Below are positions 35,741 to 45,950 of a stretch of 64,000 bases of DNA, piece after piece (the first letter of the stretch is position 1; every line of letters starts with the position of its first letter). The notes under the pieces were generated by a model. That model was not told the origin of the DNA and did not search any database. It was given only the letters and a program-made list of their open reading frames with translations. A program made the translations under genes and the position numbers. The stretch spans positions 310,001 to 374,000 of the forward strand of contig CBDAQZ010000004.1 of assembly GCA_965199335.1 (NCBI GenBank), given 5' to 3'. The stretch comes from CBDAQV01 sp965199335 (GTDB lineage Bacteria > Pseudomonadota > Alphaproteobacteria > CALMVH01).

Positions 35741-36841
35741 TCATACCTGCTGTAACGGAACGGTATTCTGTCCAACCCATTCGCGCCATAGCAGGATCAG
35801 CGCCGCCATGATCGCGGGACCCAGGAACAGGCCGATCAGGCCCCAGGTTTCCACCCCGCCCAATATGCCCAGCAGCACCCAGACGAAAGGCAGTTTGGTC
35901 GCCCCGCCGATCAGCACCGGTCGTACGAAATGATCGGCGGTGAAGGTGGTCGCCATGCCGATGCACAGTACCGCGATGCCCCACACGACCGATCCCTTTG
36001 CCAGCAGCAGCAGTGCGCAGACGACAAAGACGATCGGGGCGGCAAAGGGGATCATCGCGGCGATCGCGGTCAGGCCGCCGAAGACCGACGGGTGGGGAAC
36101 GCCAGCGATGGCGTAGACGATGCCCAGCAGCACGCCCTCGCCCAATCCCACCAGAACCAGCCCGTCGACCGTGCCATGGACCGAGGCGATGATCTGGCGA
36201 CCGACACGCTCCCCGCCCGGCCCGAAGGTGCGGACACTGGCGCGGCGCAGCTGCTCGATCAGATTATCGCCATCCCGGAACAGGAAGAACAGGGTTAGCA
36301 GGGTGAAGACGAACAGCGTCAGCCGCCGTGCCAGCAATGCGCCGACGACTCGGCTGTAATTGCCGACATGCCCCCTGGTGGTGCGTTCGATCAGCTCCCG
36401 GGCCGCCCCCGGGTCGGCGAGATTGCTTTGCCACCAGGTGTCGATCTCCGCCCTGCCGAACGGCATATGCTTCAGGATCTCGGGTTCCGGGATGCCGGTC
36501 TGCTGCACGTCGCGCATCCATTGCGTCGCGGCATGCGCCTCGCGGGCGAACTGCATGCCCGTCAGTCCCAGCGGGATGATGAAGATCAGCGCGATCGCAA
36601 GCGTGAACACCGCCGGCAGCACGACGTTGTGGCTGCCCTTGCCGAACTTGGCCTCGGCACGCCGGTACAATGGCCATAATGCGATCGCGAAGATGCCGGC
36701 CCATACCAGGGCGCTGAGAAAGTTCCACAGCGTGTATATGCCAAGCAGCAGAAGACCCAGGGCCAATGCGCCGATTGCCAGCTGCTGCGGTCCGGCCGAT
36801 CCGGCCGGCCGTTCGGTATTATCCGGATTTGCGTCACGCAT
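35741..36841 (-). CDS. AI-2E transporter (PerM) family membrane protein
   Basis: A 366-residue inner-membrane protein with about seven to eight membrane segments. The N-terminus has the paired hydrophobic segments LAIGALALGLLLLGIYTLW and LSALVWAGIFAIALWPLY, a hydrophilic middle domain (about 95-180), and the C-terminal core with VPHPSVFGGLTAIAAMIPF and PVLIGGATKLPFVWVLLGILGG, typical of PF01594. Members export autoinducer-2, Na+/H+ or other small molecules; the substrate here is not determinable. It is last in the minus-strand series but separated from the large adhesin gene by 93 bases. Confidence 0.9.
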   Translation of the reverse strand: MRDANPDNTERPAGSAGPQQLAIGALALGLLLLGIYTLWNFLSALVWAGIFAIALWPLYRRAEAKFGKGSHNVVLPAVFTLAIALIFIIPLGLTGMQFAREAHAATQWMRDVQQTGIPEPEILKHMPFGRAEIDTWWQSNLADPGAARELIERTTRGHVGNYSRVVGALLARRLTLFVFTLLTLFFLFRDGDNLIEQLRRASVRTFGPGGERVGRQIIASVHGTVDGLVLVGLGEGVLLGIVYAIAGVPHPSVFGGLTAIAAMIPFAAPIVFVVCALLLLAKGSVVWGIAVLCIGMATTFTADHFVRPVLIGGATKLPFVWVLLGILGGVETWGLIGLFLGPAIMAALILLWREWVGQNTVPLQQV

Positions 36842-36934
36842 CGAAGTTTCCCCTTGTGCTGGAACAGCCTATCAAAACGATTCGCCAGGAAAAGTCTTGT
36901 GGTGTTTTACAGTCAGGCGAAATAGATCCGTGAT

Positions 36935-39900
36935 CTAGCGGATGCTCTGGAGTCTGATCGGACTTTCGCAGCCGCTGGATATGCCGTTGTTCTTGAGGCA
37001 GATGATACGGTCGTCATCGGGATCGTGAGTTACAACCCCCTGCAGGCTGCCCGCATCGCTCCCGATTACCCCCTGCAGCACGAGTTCATTCAGGCTGTGC
37101 GAGGATGTGACGGCAATATCCGATGACGGCATCTGGAATATCTGGTTGTTGACGACCTGAGCCAGTATCGGGTTGCTGGCATCCGATGTCGCTACGAGCG
37201 GCGAGGCGGCCGGCTGGACGACGGGTGCGGCGCTCACGGGTAGTGTCGGGGCCGAAGGCGTGGATGTCGTCGCCGGCGGGCTGCCGCTGCCTGCCGTTAC
37301 GGTCAGCGTACCTGCGACGTAGCTGATCAGATAGTTGGAGGCGCTTCCGCCCGCGGCTGTGATCGTATAAGGCCCCGCGGGTGAATTTGCCTGGTCGGTC
37401 GACATGAAGGACAGGCCCGTCACCACGCTGGACATGTCGCCGTTCACCAGCCCGGCGAAGCTTGCCGTGAATACGGGGTCCGACTGGCCCACCTGGCGGG
37501 TTGCATTATCGGCGGTGATGACCAGGTTGGCATCGTTGACGGTGTAGACGCCGGTGGCATCGGTGATCGTGTAATTGGATGCCGTCCCGCCGGTCGCGGT
37601 AATGCCATAGGTGCCTGCATTCGAACCGTTGGTGACCGTCGTGGAGCTGCCTATGCCGCTGACGGCACCGGACGTATCGCCGTTGACGAGGCCGCTGTAG
37701 GCATACGAGACACTGGCATTGCTGCCGCCGTAAGTCTGGCTTCCCGTCGGGGTTACGGTCAGCTGTGCCTTGCCGACGATGTAGACGCCGGTGGCATCGG
37801 TTATGGTGTAATTGGACGATGCGCCACCTGTCGCGGTGATGCCGTAGGTACCCGCGTTCGAGCCGTTGGTGACCGTCGTGGAGCTGCCCACGCCACTGAT
37901 GGCGCCGGACGTATCGCCGTTGACAAGACCGTTATAGGCATACGAAACCGATGCGTTGCTGCCGCCGTAAACCTGGCTGCCGGTTGGCGTAATGGTCAGC
38001 GGCGCTGTGGTGATTGTCAGGTTGTTGCCGACATAGCTGATCGTATAATTGCCGCCGGCGCTAAGTGTGTTCTGTCCGATGGCGTAGGATCCGACATTCT
38101 GGCCTGCGACGCGGCTCAGCGCGCCGGTGAAGATTCCCGCCCCATCACTGAACTGATATCCGGTTGCCGTGTAGGCGAGTGTCGGATCCGAAGCGCCGTA
38201 GGTCTTGGTCTCGGCAGTGGCAGTGACGGTAAGAGTCGCAGGGGCTATGGTCAGGTTGTTGCCGACCAGGGAAATCGTGTAGTTCGACCCGGCCGACAGC
38301 GTGTTCACGCCGATGGCATAGGAGCCGACATTTTCGCCCGCGCTTCGTCCCAGAACGCCGCTCAGCAGGCTGGCGCCGTCACTATATTGATAGCCGCTGG
38401 CCGTATAGGAGAGTGTCGGATCCGAAGCCCCGTAGGTCTTGCTTTCGGGAGAGGCCGTTACCGTCAACGTCGCCTTGGCGATGGTTTCGGTACCCGCGAC
38501 GTAATCGATCGTGTAATCGAGCGCCGCATAAGGGCCGGTCAACGCCAGTGAGCCCTGGCCGATGGCGTAGGTGCCGGCGGCCGTGCCGGCGGTAAGAGTG
38601 CCCGATAGCAGCGAGGCGTATGAGTCGCCGCTTTCCAGCGTGCCGCTCGGCGTGTAGCCGAGGGCGCCGACAGCGGTGCCGTAGGTGCCGCTGACGGCGC
38701 CACCGGTTACGGTGATCACCTGCTGGCCCGCCGTGCCGGCGCATCCCGCTGTCTCGTCGCAGCCGATGTGATTGACCGCATGCACGAAGGTGCTGCCGGT
38801 GCCGGCGGTTACCGTGCCGGTGCCTGTATCGCCCGCAACCGTGCCGCTTGAAGAATTGAACCCTGCCAGCCCGCCAATGGCAAAACTGCCGGTGCCTGCC
38901 GCGACCGTGCCGGCGTAGCTGCTACCGGTAACGGTGCCGATATTGTAGCCCACGATCCCGCCGACAGCTGTACTGGACGGGTTGCCTGTAACGTTGTTGA
39001 TTACTGTAACGCCGGTTACCAATCCCGCATTGTAGCCGACTAACCCACCAACACTGCCATCACCGGTAACCGCTTCCAGCGCTGTGCCGCCGCTGATAGT
39101 TCCGTAAACATCGTTGTATCCCACCAGCCCGCCGATCGCCGATGAGCCGCTGCCAATAGTCATCGTCGTCGACGCCAGAACGGTTCCCCCGCTAACAGTA
39201 ACAGGACCATAAGGGTTGGTGGTGCCGTTAATACCTATGAGGCCTCCGATATCGGAGCTTCCCGTTCCCACCGTAATGCTGGCGGTAACAGTGCCGCCAC
39301 TGATCAGGCTATCCCCATTAAATCCAGCGAGACCGCCAATGGCGCCGCTATTGAACAAAACGCTTATGGTGGCATTGACTGTGCCATCCAGGATAACTCC
39401 TTGTGAAGCCCCGCCAACAAGGCCGCCAATGTTAGCAACCGAGTCTCCTGTGGTAATCGTACCGGTATAGGAGACATGCGAACCGATTGTCGGCGTCTCC
39501 AGATTGTCGCCAAGAGCGCCGGCAATCCCTCCCACGGAAAAGCCACCGGCTACATTGAGGTTTTCCGTAACGCTGATGTTGCTGATATTGCTGGCGACTA
39601 GACCGCCAAACCCACCCACGTTTCCCGCATAATTTTCGATTGTTATGCTTCCCAGAACCGTAGCATTCGAAACCCCGCCGGTGTTGGTAAGATAGCCAAA
39701 CATTCCACCGATATTGCCTTGTCCATATGTCTGTATGTCTTCGTCGGCATACAAATTGGACAGGCTTCCGGTATCATCGTCGTAACCGATCAAGCCCCCA
39801 AGGTTATTATCAAGATTGGATGTCGACGTAATCGAACCGACAGCCGAGACGCCGGATACGAATCCGTCATTCTGGCCGATCAATCCGCCGATATTGTAAT

Positions 39901-42900
39901 TGCCTGCCAGACCATCGTTCTGATCGAGTGTGATCGTATTGTGTGCCGCCGACGACAGCACGGTGCCGGTCGAAGCGTTCTGTCCCACCAATCCGCCGAT
40001 CGCGGTCACGTCACCCAGTACGGAAACATTGTTGGTGGCGGTAATTCCCGTTACCAGCCCGGCATTGTATCCCACATAGCCGCCTACCGTATTGGAACCG
40101 GATGTTGCCACGGTTTCAAGCGCCGTGCCGCCGCTGACCGTCGAGTTGATATCGTTGTAGCCTACCAGCCCTCCGATCTGCGACGAACCGCTGCCGATAG
40201 TCATCGTCGTCGACGCCAGAACGGTTCCCCCGCTAATGACAACGGTTTTGTTGCCATAAAAATTGGACCCGACCAAGCCGCCGATCGCCGTGCTCGTGGT
40301 TCCCACGGTGATGCTGGCGTTTACCGTGCCGCCGCTGATTATCCCGCCCCCGAAGAAATAATCGATGTTGACGCCAACCAGGCCGCCGACTGCGGAGGCA
40401 TTCTCCAGGGTCGTAATGCTGGCGTTCACCGTGCCGTCATGGATCGCGCCACCCGAAGATTCACCTACCAACCCACCAATTTCGTTAACACCATCATCCG
40501 TACTGATAGTGCCTGTATAGGAAACATTTGCACCAATGGTGGGTACGGAACCATTGTAGCCCAGCACCCCGACAACACCGCCGACACCACCGCCGGCAAG
40601 CAGGAAAATGTTCTCGGTAACATTGATATTGCTGATGTTGCTGGAGACACCGCCACCGAAACCGCCGACATCGCCTCCGAAGGCATTGACACTTATGCTG
40701 CCCAGAACCGTTGCGTTGGATACGCCGCCGGTATTGTTCAGGTAACCGAACATGCCGCCGATATTGTTGTTGCCATTGGACACGATGGTTTCATTGGCAT
40801 ACAGGCCCGACAGGCTGCCGGAATCATCGTCGTAGCCGATCAGGCCACCGATGTTATCATCGATATAAGAGGTCGAGGTAATTGAACCGACAGCCGAGAC
40901 CGCGGAGACGAAGCCATCGTTCTGGCCGATCAATCCCCCGATATTGGCATTGCCCGACATACCATCGTTCTGATCGAGCACGAGATTGTTGTGCGCCGCC
41001 GAGGACAGCACGGTTCCGGTAAAGTCGTTCTGGCCCACCAGACCGCCGATCGCGGTTACGTCGCCCAGTACGGAAACATTGTTGGTGGCGGTAACGCCCG
41101 TTACCAGTCCGGCATTGTATCCGACATAGCCGCCAACCGTACTTGAACCGGAGGTCGTTACGAGTTCCAGTGCGGTGCCACCGTTGATCGTACCGGCGGC
41201 ATCGTTGGAACCTACCAAGCCGCCTATCGCCGACGACCCGCTGCCGATAGTCATCGTCGTCGAAGCCAGAACGGTTCCACCACTGAGGGTGCCGTTGCCG
41301 ATCTCTCCTACAAGACCGCCGATATTCGTGCTTGTGGTTCCGACGGAAATACTGACGTTTACCGTGCCGCCGCCGATTATGCCGCCGGCTCCGTAATTGA
41401 CATTTCGGCCGACCAGCCCGCCGACATCGTTTACATCTTCGTTGGTCGTAATGCTGGCATTGACCGTGCCGTCCCTGATTATGGCGCTCGAAGATTCGCC
41501 GACCAGGCCGCCGATATCGCTCACACTATCGGACGTGCTTATCAGGCCGCCGTAGGAAACATTGGCGCCAAGAGTCGGCGTTGCAATATTATCGCCGAAC
41601 TGGCCTACGACGCCGCCGATGCTGTTGCCGTTGTCTACGTACAGATCTTCCGTAACACTGATATTGCTGATGTTGCTAGCTGCAAGGCCGGCAAATCCAC
41701 CGACACCGCCGGCGTAGTTGCCGATCGTTATGCTTCCCAGGACCGTGGCGTTCGAAACGCCGCCTGCATTGCTCAAATAGCCGAACATCCCGCCGATACT
41801 GGCGCTGCCATTGGTCTCGATCGTCTCATTGGCGTAAAGGTTCGACAGGCTTCCCGCATCGTCGTCGTAACCGATCAATCCGCCGATATTCTCATCGGCA
41901 TAGGCACCGGAGACGATCGATCCGGTGGCAGAGACGGCCGAGACGAACCCATCGTTCTGGCCGATCAGCCCGCCGATATTGGCATTGGTGGTGGTATAAT
42001 TGTTCGGATCGGTGGTGATCGTGTTGCTGGCCGTCGAGGAAAGCACCGTTCCCGTAGCGGCGTTAACTCCCACAAGGCCGCCGATCCCCGTTGCGGCGCC
42101 AGACAGGAAGACGTTGTTGGTGGCGGTAACGCCGCTGATCCGGCCGGCATTGTAACCGACATAGCCGCCCACGGTACTGTTACCGGTCACTGTCTCAAGG
42201 GCTGTGCCGCCGCCGATCGTGCTGCCGGCATCGTTGTAGCCGACCAGGCCGCCGACATTGGTGCCGCCGGGGGTGGAAAGTACCGCCGTGCCTAGCACCG
42301 TGCCGCCAGTGATTTTCGAGGTGACCGAAGTGCCCGTGCCATAGCCACTATAACCGACCATGCCACCAACCTGCTGGCTGTTACTGCCGACACTGATCGC
42401 GCCGCTTACCGTACCGCCTGTAATCGTACCGCCGTTGTTGTACCCGACCAGCCCGCCGATCGCCGTGCTGGAAGCGCCGACACTCAGCGTACCGCCGAAG
42501 GTGCTGCCATTATAGGTCGTGCCCGGACTGCTGATGTTACCAATTAGGCCGCCTATGTAGCTGCTGCCTGCGCCGACTGACAGAACCGCGCCGGCCTGCA
42601 CCGTCCCGCCGGTCACAACAGCGCCCGCGGCGTTGCCCAGGATGTTGCCGATGCCAAGCGATCCGGCGCCGAAGATGCCGCTGGCGGTGGATAAGACGGT
42701 CGCGCCGCTGATCGTGCCGCTATAGGCATAGCCGACGATCAGACCCGAATTGGCCTCGCCGCTGCTGAAGCTGATCGTGCCGCCCATGACATCGCTGATG
42801 ACGTTTCCTGAATCGACCGCCACGATGCCCGCGCCTGCATTGACGCCCGTGCCGGTAAGATACGCCGACGATGTGGCCGTGCTGGCCGAGACAAGTCCCG

Positions 42901-45190
42901 AATTATTGCCCGCGATCAGGGCAATATGCTGCGGGGCGTTGCCGCCGTTGACAGTGCCGGCGAATACCGTGCTGACGATCGTGCCGCCATTGTTGCCGAC
43001 AATGCCGCCCAGCCCCGACGAATTATATGAGGTAGCGACTACGTTAACGGCGCTGGTCCCGGTTACGCCGGTGATCAAACCCTCATTGTCCCCGGTGATG
43101 CCGCCGACCATGCTAGCGCCGCTGATCGAGCCACCGGAGAAGACCACGTTGCTGATCGTGCCGGTGTTGTAACCGGCGATGCCGCCTACGAACGAGCCGG
43201 TTCCCTGGACGGTTTCGCCGATTATCGTCAGGTTGCGAATCGTGCCGCTGTTGTAGCCGAAAAAGCCTGCATAACTCGTGCCGGTGACGGTACCACCTGT
43301 GCCGTTAATCGTATAATTGACGCCCAGGCCGCCATTGCCGTCGAACAGTCCGCTGAACGGGGTGGCGCTGGTCCCGATGCCTGGGAACGAACCGCTGACG
43401 GTGATATTCCCGCCCAGCGCGTAAGTGCCGGTCATGTTGTTGACATTGGCGAGGTCGGTTGCGTTGTCGACCAGCATGTATTTGGTCACGCCGCCGGTTC
43501 CGGTCAGGCCGGTATAGGTGCTTGGGCTGGCATAGCCGCCGCTGGGGTCGTAGTAGAGGCTGACCGACCCGCCGGTGCTGACCGTCGCGCTGTTGGTGAC
43601 GCTGCCGCCGCCCGCACCCAGGGTCGTGGTGCCGACGCCGGCGTTGTCGGCGCGAAGCACGATGCCGCCCGTGCCGGTGTTGGTGATGTTCTGGTTGATC
43701 AGGATGCTGTTGTAGGCGCTGAGCGTCAGGCTGTTGGCGCTGTTCCAGCCGATCGCGCTGTTGACGCTGATGTTGCCGCCCGCGCCGCTGATCGCCGTGC
43801 CGTAGCTGCTGGTCGAGCTGGTGCCCGAGGTCGCCGCCGTCGTCTGCACCGTGACGTTGGATGTCGCCAGCGCGGTGGCGATCGCACTGGCGCCGCTGGC
43901 GTTGATGGAGAGATCGTAGGGATCGAGCAGCCAGTTGCCGGTGGCGCCGCTGGCGGCGCTGGTGTCGACATGGCCGCCGGTGACGTTCAGGTCGTGGCCC
44001 GATGTCTCGATGCCGCCGCCATTGCCCGAGACGCTGCCGCCCCTGGCGCTGGCCGTGCCTTCGAAGTCGGTGGCGCCGTCCGACCACACCGTGATCGCTC
44101 CGCCGTTGCCCTGGCTCAGCGCGTCAACCACCAGCTTCGTCGCCGCATCCACCGTGACGGCCTGGGCATGATGCAGGCTGCCGCTACCCTGGGGGCCGCC
44201 GCCGATCGCGATCGTGCCGCCGCCCTTCGCCCCCGACGCGTCCACCGTCGCACCCGTCAGCGCGACAGTGTTGCCCGTCACCTCGACCGTGCCGCCCGTA
44301 GCCCCCCTGGCCACCAGCCTGCCCGTCACAGACACGTCGCCGTCGACGCCGCCGTCCAGGATTATCGTTCCACCGTCCCGGCGGACGGTGCTGGCCTCGA
44401 TCACGCCGCCCATGTTGATCGCGTTGCCCACGATCCCCTTGGCCGCGTTCGCCGTCAGCGCGACCGTGCCAGCCTTCACCACGCCGTCGTTCGTCACGCT
44501 GCCGTTCACCTGGTCCGTCACGTCGAAGCTGACCAGGTTGTCGCCGTAGAGGTCCAGCGTCCACTTGTCGCCCGAGGACAGGGAGACCTTGCCGAGCTTC
44601 GCGCTGATGATGCCGTCGTTGACCACGTTGGGCGCCACCAGCGCCACAAGGCCGCCCGTGCGCGCCGTGATCGTGCCGTCGTTGCGGATCGTCGCACCCG
44701 CCTGGCCCGGCCGGTCGAACACCATGATCCCGTTCATCGCGTTCTGCGTCGAGATGCCCGCCGTGCTCGCCACCAGGCCGCCCACGTTCACCGCCGCGCC
44801 CTTGCCGAACAATATCCCGTTCGGGTTCACGAGCACCACCTGGCCGTTCGCCGTCAGGCGGCCCATGATCGAACTGGGGTCCACACCCGTCACGCGGTTG
44901 ACCGCGACTGACGAGGCGTCCGGCTGGATGAACCGCGTCGTCTCACCCGCTCCGATCGAGAACGAACGCCAGTCGATCACCGCGCGCGACGAGGACTGCG
45001 TGATGTCAAGCTCGGACGGGCCCGCCTGCGCGATGCTCGCGGACCCACCCACCACCTGACCCTGCTGCGGCAGCGCATAAGCCTCGCCGCTGCCCAACGG
45101 CTGACCGCCATACGCCGCCAAGCCGAACGCCAGCGCACCCACGCGCGTCAGCGCCGTGCTCAACAGCAGACGTTGGGAGAAAACGGTCAT
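36935..45190 (-). CDS. Giant TpsA-type filamentous haemagglutinin-like adhesin (2751 aa)
   Basis: A secreted surface adhesin. Residues 1-39 are a signal peptide (MTVFSQRLLLSTALTRVG, cleavage near AYA-LPQQG). Residues 40-300 form the TPS secretion domain with AVIDWRSFSIG, NRVTG and NPNGI (122-126). The middle (about 700-2050) is built of GLUG-type repeats (GGLVGYN, GGLIGQNDG), including a long segment present three times. The C-terminal third has MBG-type repeats (SKTYGASDPTLSY, TPTGSQTYGGSN). ATG 45190 is chosen because it begins a credible signal peptide; a longer frame to 45355 is unlikely. No TpsB-type outer-membrane partner is encoded in the window, so export must use a partner elsewhere. 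The reading frame is intact over 8.3 kb. Confidence 0.9.
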   Translation of the reverse strand: MTVFSQRLLLSTALTRVGALAFGLAAYGGQPLGSGEAYALPQQGQVVGGSASIAQAGPSELDITQSSSRAVIDWRSFSIGAGETTRFIQPDASSVAVNRVTGVDPSSIMGRLTANGQVVLVNPNGILFGKGAAVNVGGLVASTAGISTQNAMNGIMVFDRPGQAGATIRNDGTITARTGGLVALVAPNVVNDGIISAKLGKVSLSSGDKWTLDLYGDNLVSFDVTDQVNGSVTNDGVVKAGTVALTANAAKGIVGNAINMGGVIEASTVRRDGGTIILDGGVDGDVSVTGRLVARGATGGTVEVTGNTVALTGATVDASGAKGGGTIAIGGGPQGSGSLHHAQAVTVDAATKLVVDALSQGNGGAITVWSDGATDFEGTASARGGSVSGNGGGIETSGHDLNVTGGHVDTSAASGATGNWLLDPYDLSINASGASAIATALATSNVTVQTTAATSGTSSTSSYGTAISGAGGNISVNSAIGWNSANSLTLSAYNSILINQNITNTGTGGIVLRADNAGVGTTTLGAGGGSVTNSATVSTGGSVSLYYDPSGGYASPSTYTGLTGTGGVTKYMLVDNATDLANVNNMTGTYALGGNITVSGSFPGIGTSATPFSGLFDGNGGLGVNYTINGTGGTVTGTSYAGFFGYNSGTIRNLTIIGETVQGTGSFVGGIAGYNTGTISNVVFSGGSISGASMVGGITGDNEGLITGVTGTSAVNVVATSYNSSGLGGIVGNNGGTIVSTVFAGTVNGGNAPQHIALIAGNNSGLVSASTATSSAYLTGTGVNAGAGIVAVDSGNVISDVMGGTISFSSGEANSGLIVGYAYSGTISGATVLSTASGIFGAGSLGIGNILGNAAGAVVTGGTVQAGAVLSVGAGSSYIGGLIGNISSPGTTYNGSTFGGTLSVGASSTAIGGLVGYNNGGTITGGTVSGAISVGSNSQQVGGMVGYSGYGTGTSVTSKITGGTVLGTAVLSTPGGTNVGGLVGYNDAGSTIGGGTALETVTGNSTVGGYVGYNAGRISGVTATNNVFLSGAATGIGGLVGVNAATGTVLSSTASNTITTDPNNYTTTNANIGGLIGQNDGFVSAVSATGSIVSGAYADENIGGLIGYDDDAGSLSNLYANETIETNGSASIGGMFGYLSNAGGVSNATVLGSITIGNYAGGVGGFAGLAASNISNISVTEDLYVDNGNSIGGVVGQFGDNIATPTLGANVSYGGLISTSDSVSDIGGLVGESSSAIIRDGTVNASITTNEDVNDVGGLVGRNVNYGAGGIIGGGTVNVSISVGTTSTNIGGLVGEIGNGTLSGGTVLASTTMTIGSGSSAIGGLVGSNDAAGTINGGTALELVTTSGSSTVGGYVGYNAGLVTGVTATNNVSVLGDVTAIGGLVGQNDFTGTVLSSAAHNNLVLDQNDGMSGNANIGGLIGQNDGFVSAVSAVGSITSTSYIDDNIGGLIGYDDDSGSLSGLYANETIVSNGNNNIGGMFGYLNNTGGVSNATVLGSISVNAFGGDVGGFGGGVSSNISNINVTENIFLLAGGGVGGVVGVLGYNGSVPTIGANVSYTGTISTDDGVNEIGGLVGESSGGAIHDGTVNASITTLENASAVGGLVGVNIDYFFGGGIISGGTVNASITVGTTSTAIGGLVGSNFYGNKTVVISGGTVLASTTMTIGSGSSQIGGLVGYNDINSTVSGGTALETVATSGSNTVGGYVGYNAGLVTGITATNNVSVLGDVTAIGGLVGQNASTGTVLSSAAHNTITLDQNDGLAGNYNIGGLIGQNDGFVSGVSAVGSITSTSNLDNNLGGLIGYDDDTGSLSNLYADEDIQTYGQGNIGGMFGYLTNTGGVSNATVLGSITIENYAGNVGGFGGLVASNISNISVTENLNVAGGFSVGGIAGALGDNLETPTIGSHVSYTGTITTGDSVANIGGLVGGASQGVILDGTVNATISVLFNSGAIGGLAGFNGDSLISGGTVTASITVGTGSSDIGGLIGINGTTNPYGPVTVSGGTVLASTTMTIGSGSSAIGGLVGYNDVYGTISGGTALEAVTGDGSVGGLVGYNAGLVTGVTVINNVTGNPSSTAVGGIVGYNIGTVTGSSYAGTVAAGTGSFAIGGLAGFNSSSGTVAGDTGTGTVTAGTGSTFVHAVNHIGCDETAGCAGTAGQQVITVTGGAVSGTYGTAVGALGYTPSGTLESGDSYASLLSGTLTAGTAAGTYAIGQGSLALTGPYAALDYTIDYVAGTETIAKATLTVTASPESKTYGASDPTLSYTASGYQYSDGASLLSGVLGRSAGENVGSYAIGVNTLSAGSNYTISLVGNNLTIAPATLTVTATAETKTYGASDPTLAYTATGYQFSDGAGIFTGALSRVAGQNVGSYAIGQNTLSAGGNYTISYVGNNLTITTAPLTITPTGSQVYGGSNASVSYAYNGLVNGDTSGAISGVGSSTTVTNGSNAGTYGITATGGASSNYTITDATGVYIVGKAQLTVTPTGSQTYGGSNASVSYAYSGLVNGDTSGAVSGIGSSTTVTNGSNAGTYGITATGGTASNYTITDATGVYTVNDANLVITADNATRQVGQSDPVFTASFAGLVNGDMSSVVTGLSFMSTDQANSPAGPYTITAAGGSASNYLISYVAGTLTVTAGSGSPPATTSTPSAPTLPVSAAPVVQPAASPLVATSDASNPILAQVVNNQIFQMPSSDIAVTSSHSLNELVLQGVIGSDAGSLQGVVTHDPDDDRIICLKNNGISSGCESPIRLQSIR
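37300..38470 (-). repeat. Two pairs of about 234-bp MBG-type repeats in the adhesin C-terminal region
   Basis: Units of about 78 residues with the TYGASDPTL core recur near 38430 and 38200. Units with the TYGGSNASVSYAY core recur near 37970 and 37735, each pair about 234 bp apart and highly similar. They are stalk-like beta domains typical of adhesin C-termini. Confidence 0.7.
39110..42250 (-). repeat. Threefold tandem repeat of about 1.04 kb inside the giant adhesin
   Basis: A segment of about 345 residues is present three times in tandem. Copies begin near 42240, 41215 and 40165 and end near 39125. Landmark sequences such as CATCGTTCTGGCCGATCA recur near 41950 and 40914, with a diverged form near 39870, about 1040 bp apart. 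Copies share order and motifs but differ at many positions, so the triplication is not recent. Confidence 0.75.
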
Positions 45191-45486
45191 GTAAGTATTC
45201 ACCACCCTCGTTTGCAGTACTGGGTTTTTGTTACCCAATATTACTCCCGGAATAGTTAACCAACGGCTTCCAAGGGGGAATTGCCCACATGAAAAAATGA
45301 GCAAACCCGCCAGCACGGCCCGCAAACGAACACAAATCGGCAAGTCGCGGGGCAATTACCGTGGGCTATGAAGTGCCCCGCTTACTACAAAGCCGGCCCT
45401 GTCTGCATGACCACGGAATAGGCCGATTTAACTGCGGCACATCAATTATATCACAGACGGCCACCGGTTCGAGCCAAAGTCCTCTT
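45191..45486. promoter_or_regulatory. Intergenic region upstream of the giant adhesin
   Basis: This 296-base gap between the lipoprotein gene and the adhesin start is AT-richer than its surroundings near the adhesin end. GAGGG lies about 14 bases before the adhesin ATG, a distant ribosome-binding site. I see no clear terminator or promoter hexamers and no credible ORF. Confidence 0.3.
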
Positions 45487-45894
45487 TTAGGGCCGGCGCG
45501 CCGGCCATTCAGGATTCTGCTCCGGATCGACCGCGTGGACGAAACTGGCCTGAAGGTCGGTTCCCGCCGGATCGCATTGAAATGTGTCGTCGCACTTGGA
45601 CGCCATCGCGATACGGAAAAGTCCATGGGCCAAAGGCTGCCGGGTCAGCGTAAAGGCGGAATACTGGGTGTGAGGATAGGGACCGGCAGTCACGACCGAC
45701 ATGTCGGTGCTGGTCTGGATATCGTAGCTGGAATTGGCTTTTACCCAGTCGATGGCCCGGGCCCATTTCGCATCGCAATCCTTCCCCGCGCTGCAGTAAA
45801 CCGGCTTTACACCGATATCCGACCTTTGCGGCGAACAGCTGGCCGCGGCCAGCATGATGGATAACACGACGATTTTTCTGGTTATTGCAGCCAC
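45487..45894 (-). CDS. Small predicted lipoprotein, function unknown
   Basis: A 135-residue protein starting with GTG, supported by a strong AGGGGAGGGG upstream. The N-terminus (AITRKIVVLSIMLAAASCS) is a lipoprotein signal with the lipidated Cys likely at residue 20. The mature part has four further cysteines (VYCSAGKDCDAK, SKCDDTFQCDPAG), suggesting two disulfides, and KWARAIDWVKANSSYDIQTSTD as its best-defined block. I do not recognise the family. It lies 56 bases after the coiled-coil protein gene and on the same strand, so it may be the last gene of the secretion operon and anchored in the outer membrane near TolC. Confidence 0.65.
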   Translation of the reverse strand: MAAITRKIVVLSIMLAAASCSPQRSDIGVKPVYCSAGKDCDAKWARAIDWVKANSSYDIQTSTDMSVVTAGPYPHTQYSAFTLTRQPLAHGLFRIAMASKCDDTFQCDPAGTDLQASFVHAVDPEQNPEWPARRP

Positions 45895-45950
45895 GCAGCC
45901 CCTCCCCTTCGATCCTGATACTTATCCAGTATTCTTTGGGCGGGCTCAAC

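Noticed and set aside
39719..40885. A 388-codon plus-strand ORF opposite the giant adhesin
   Set aside because: It follows the repeat period of the adhesin and shows no domain or ribosome-binding site.
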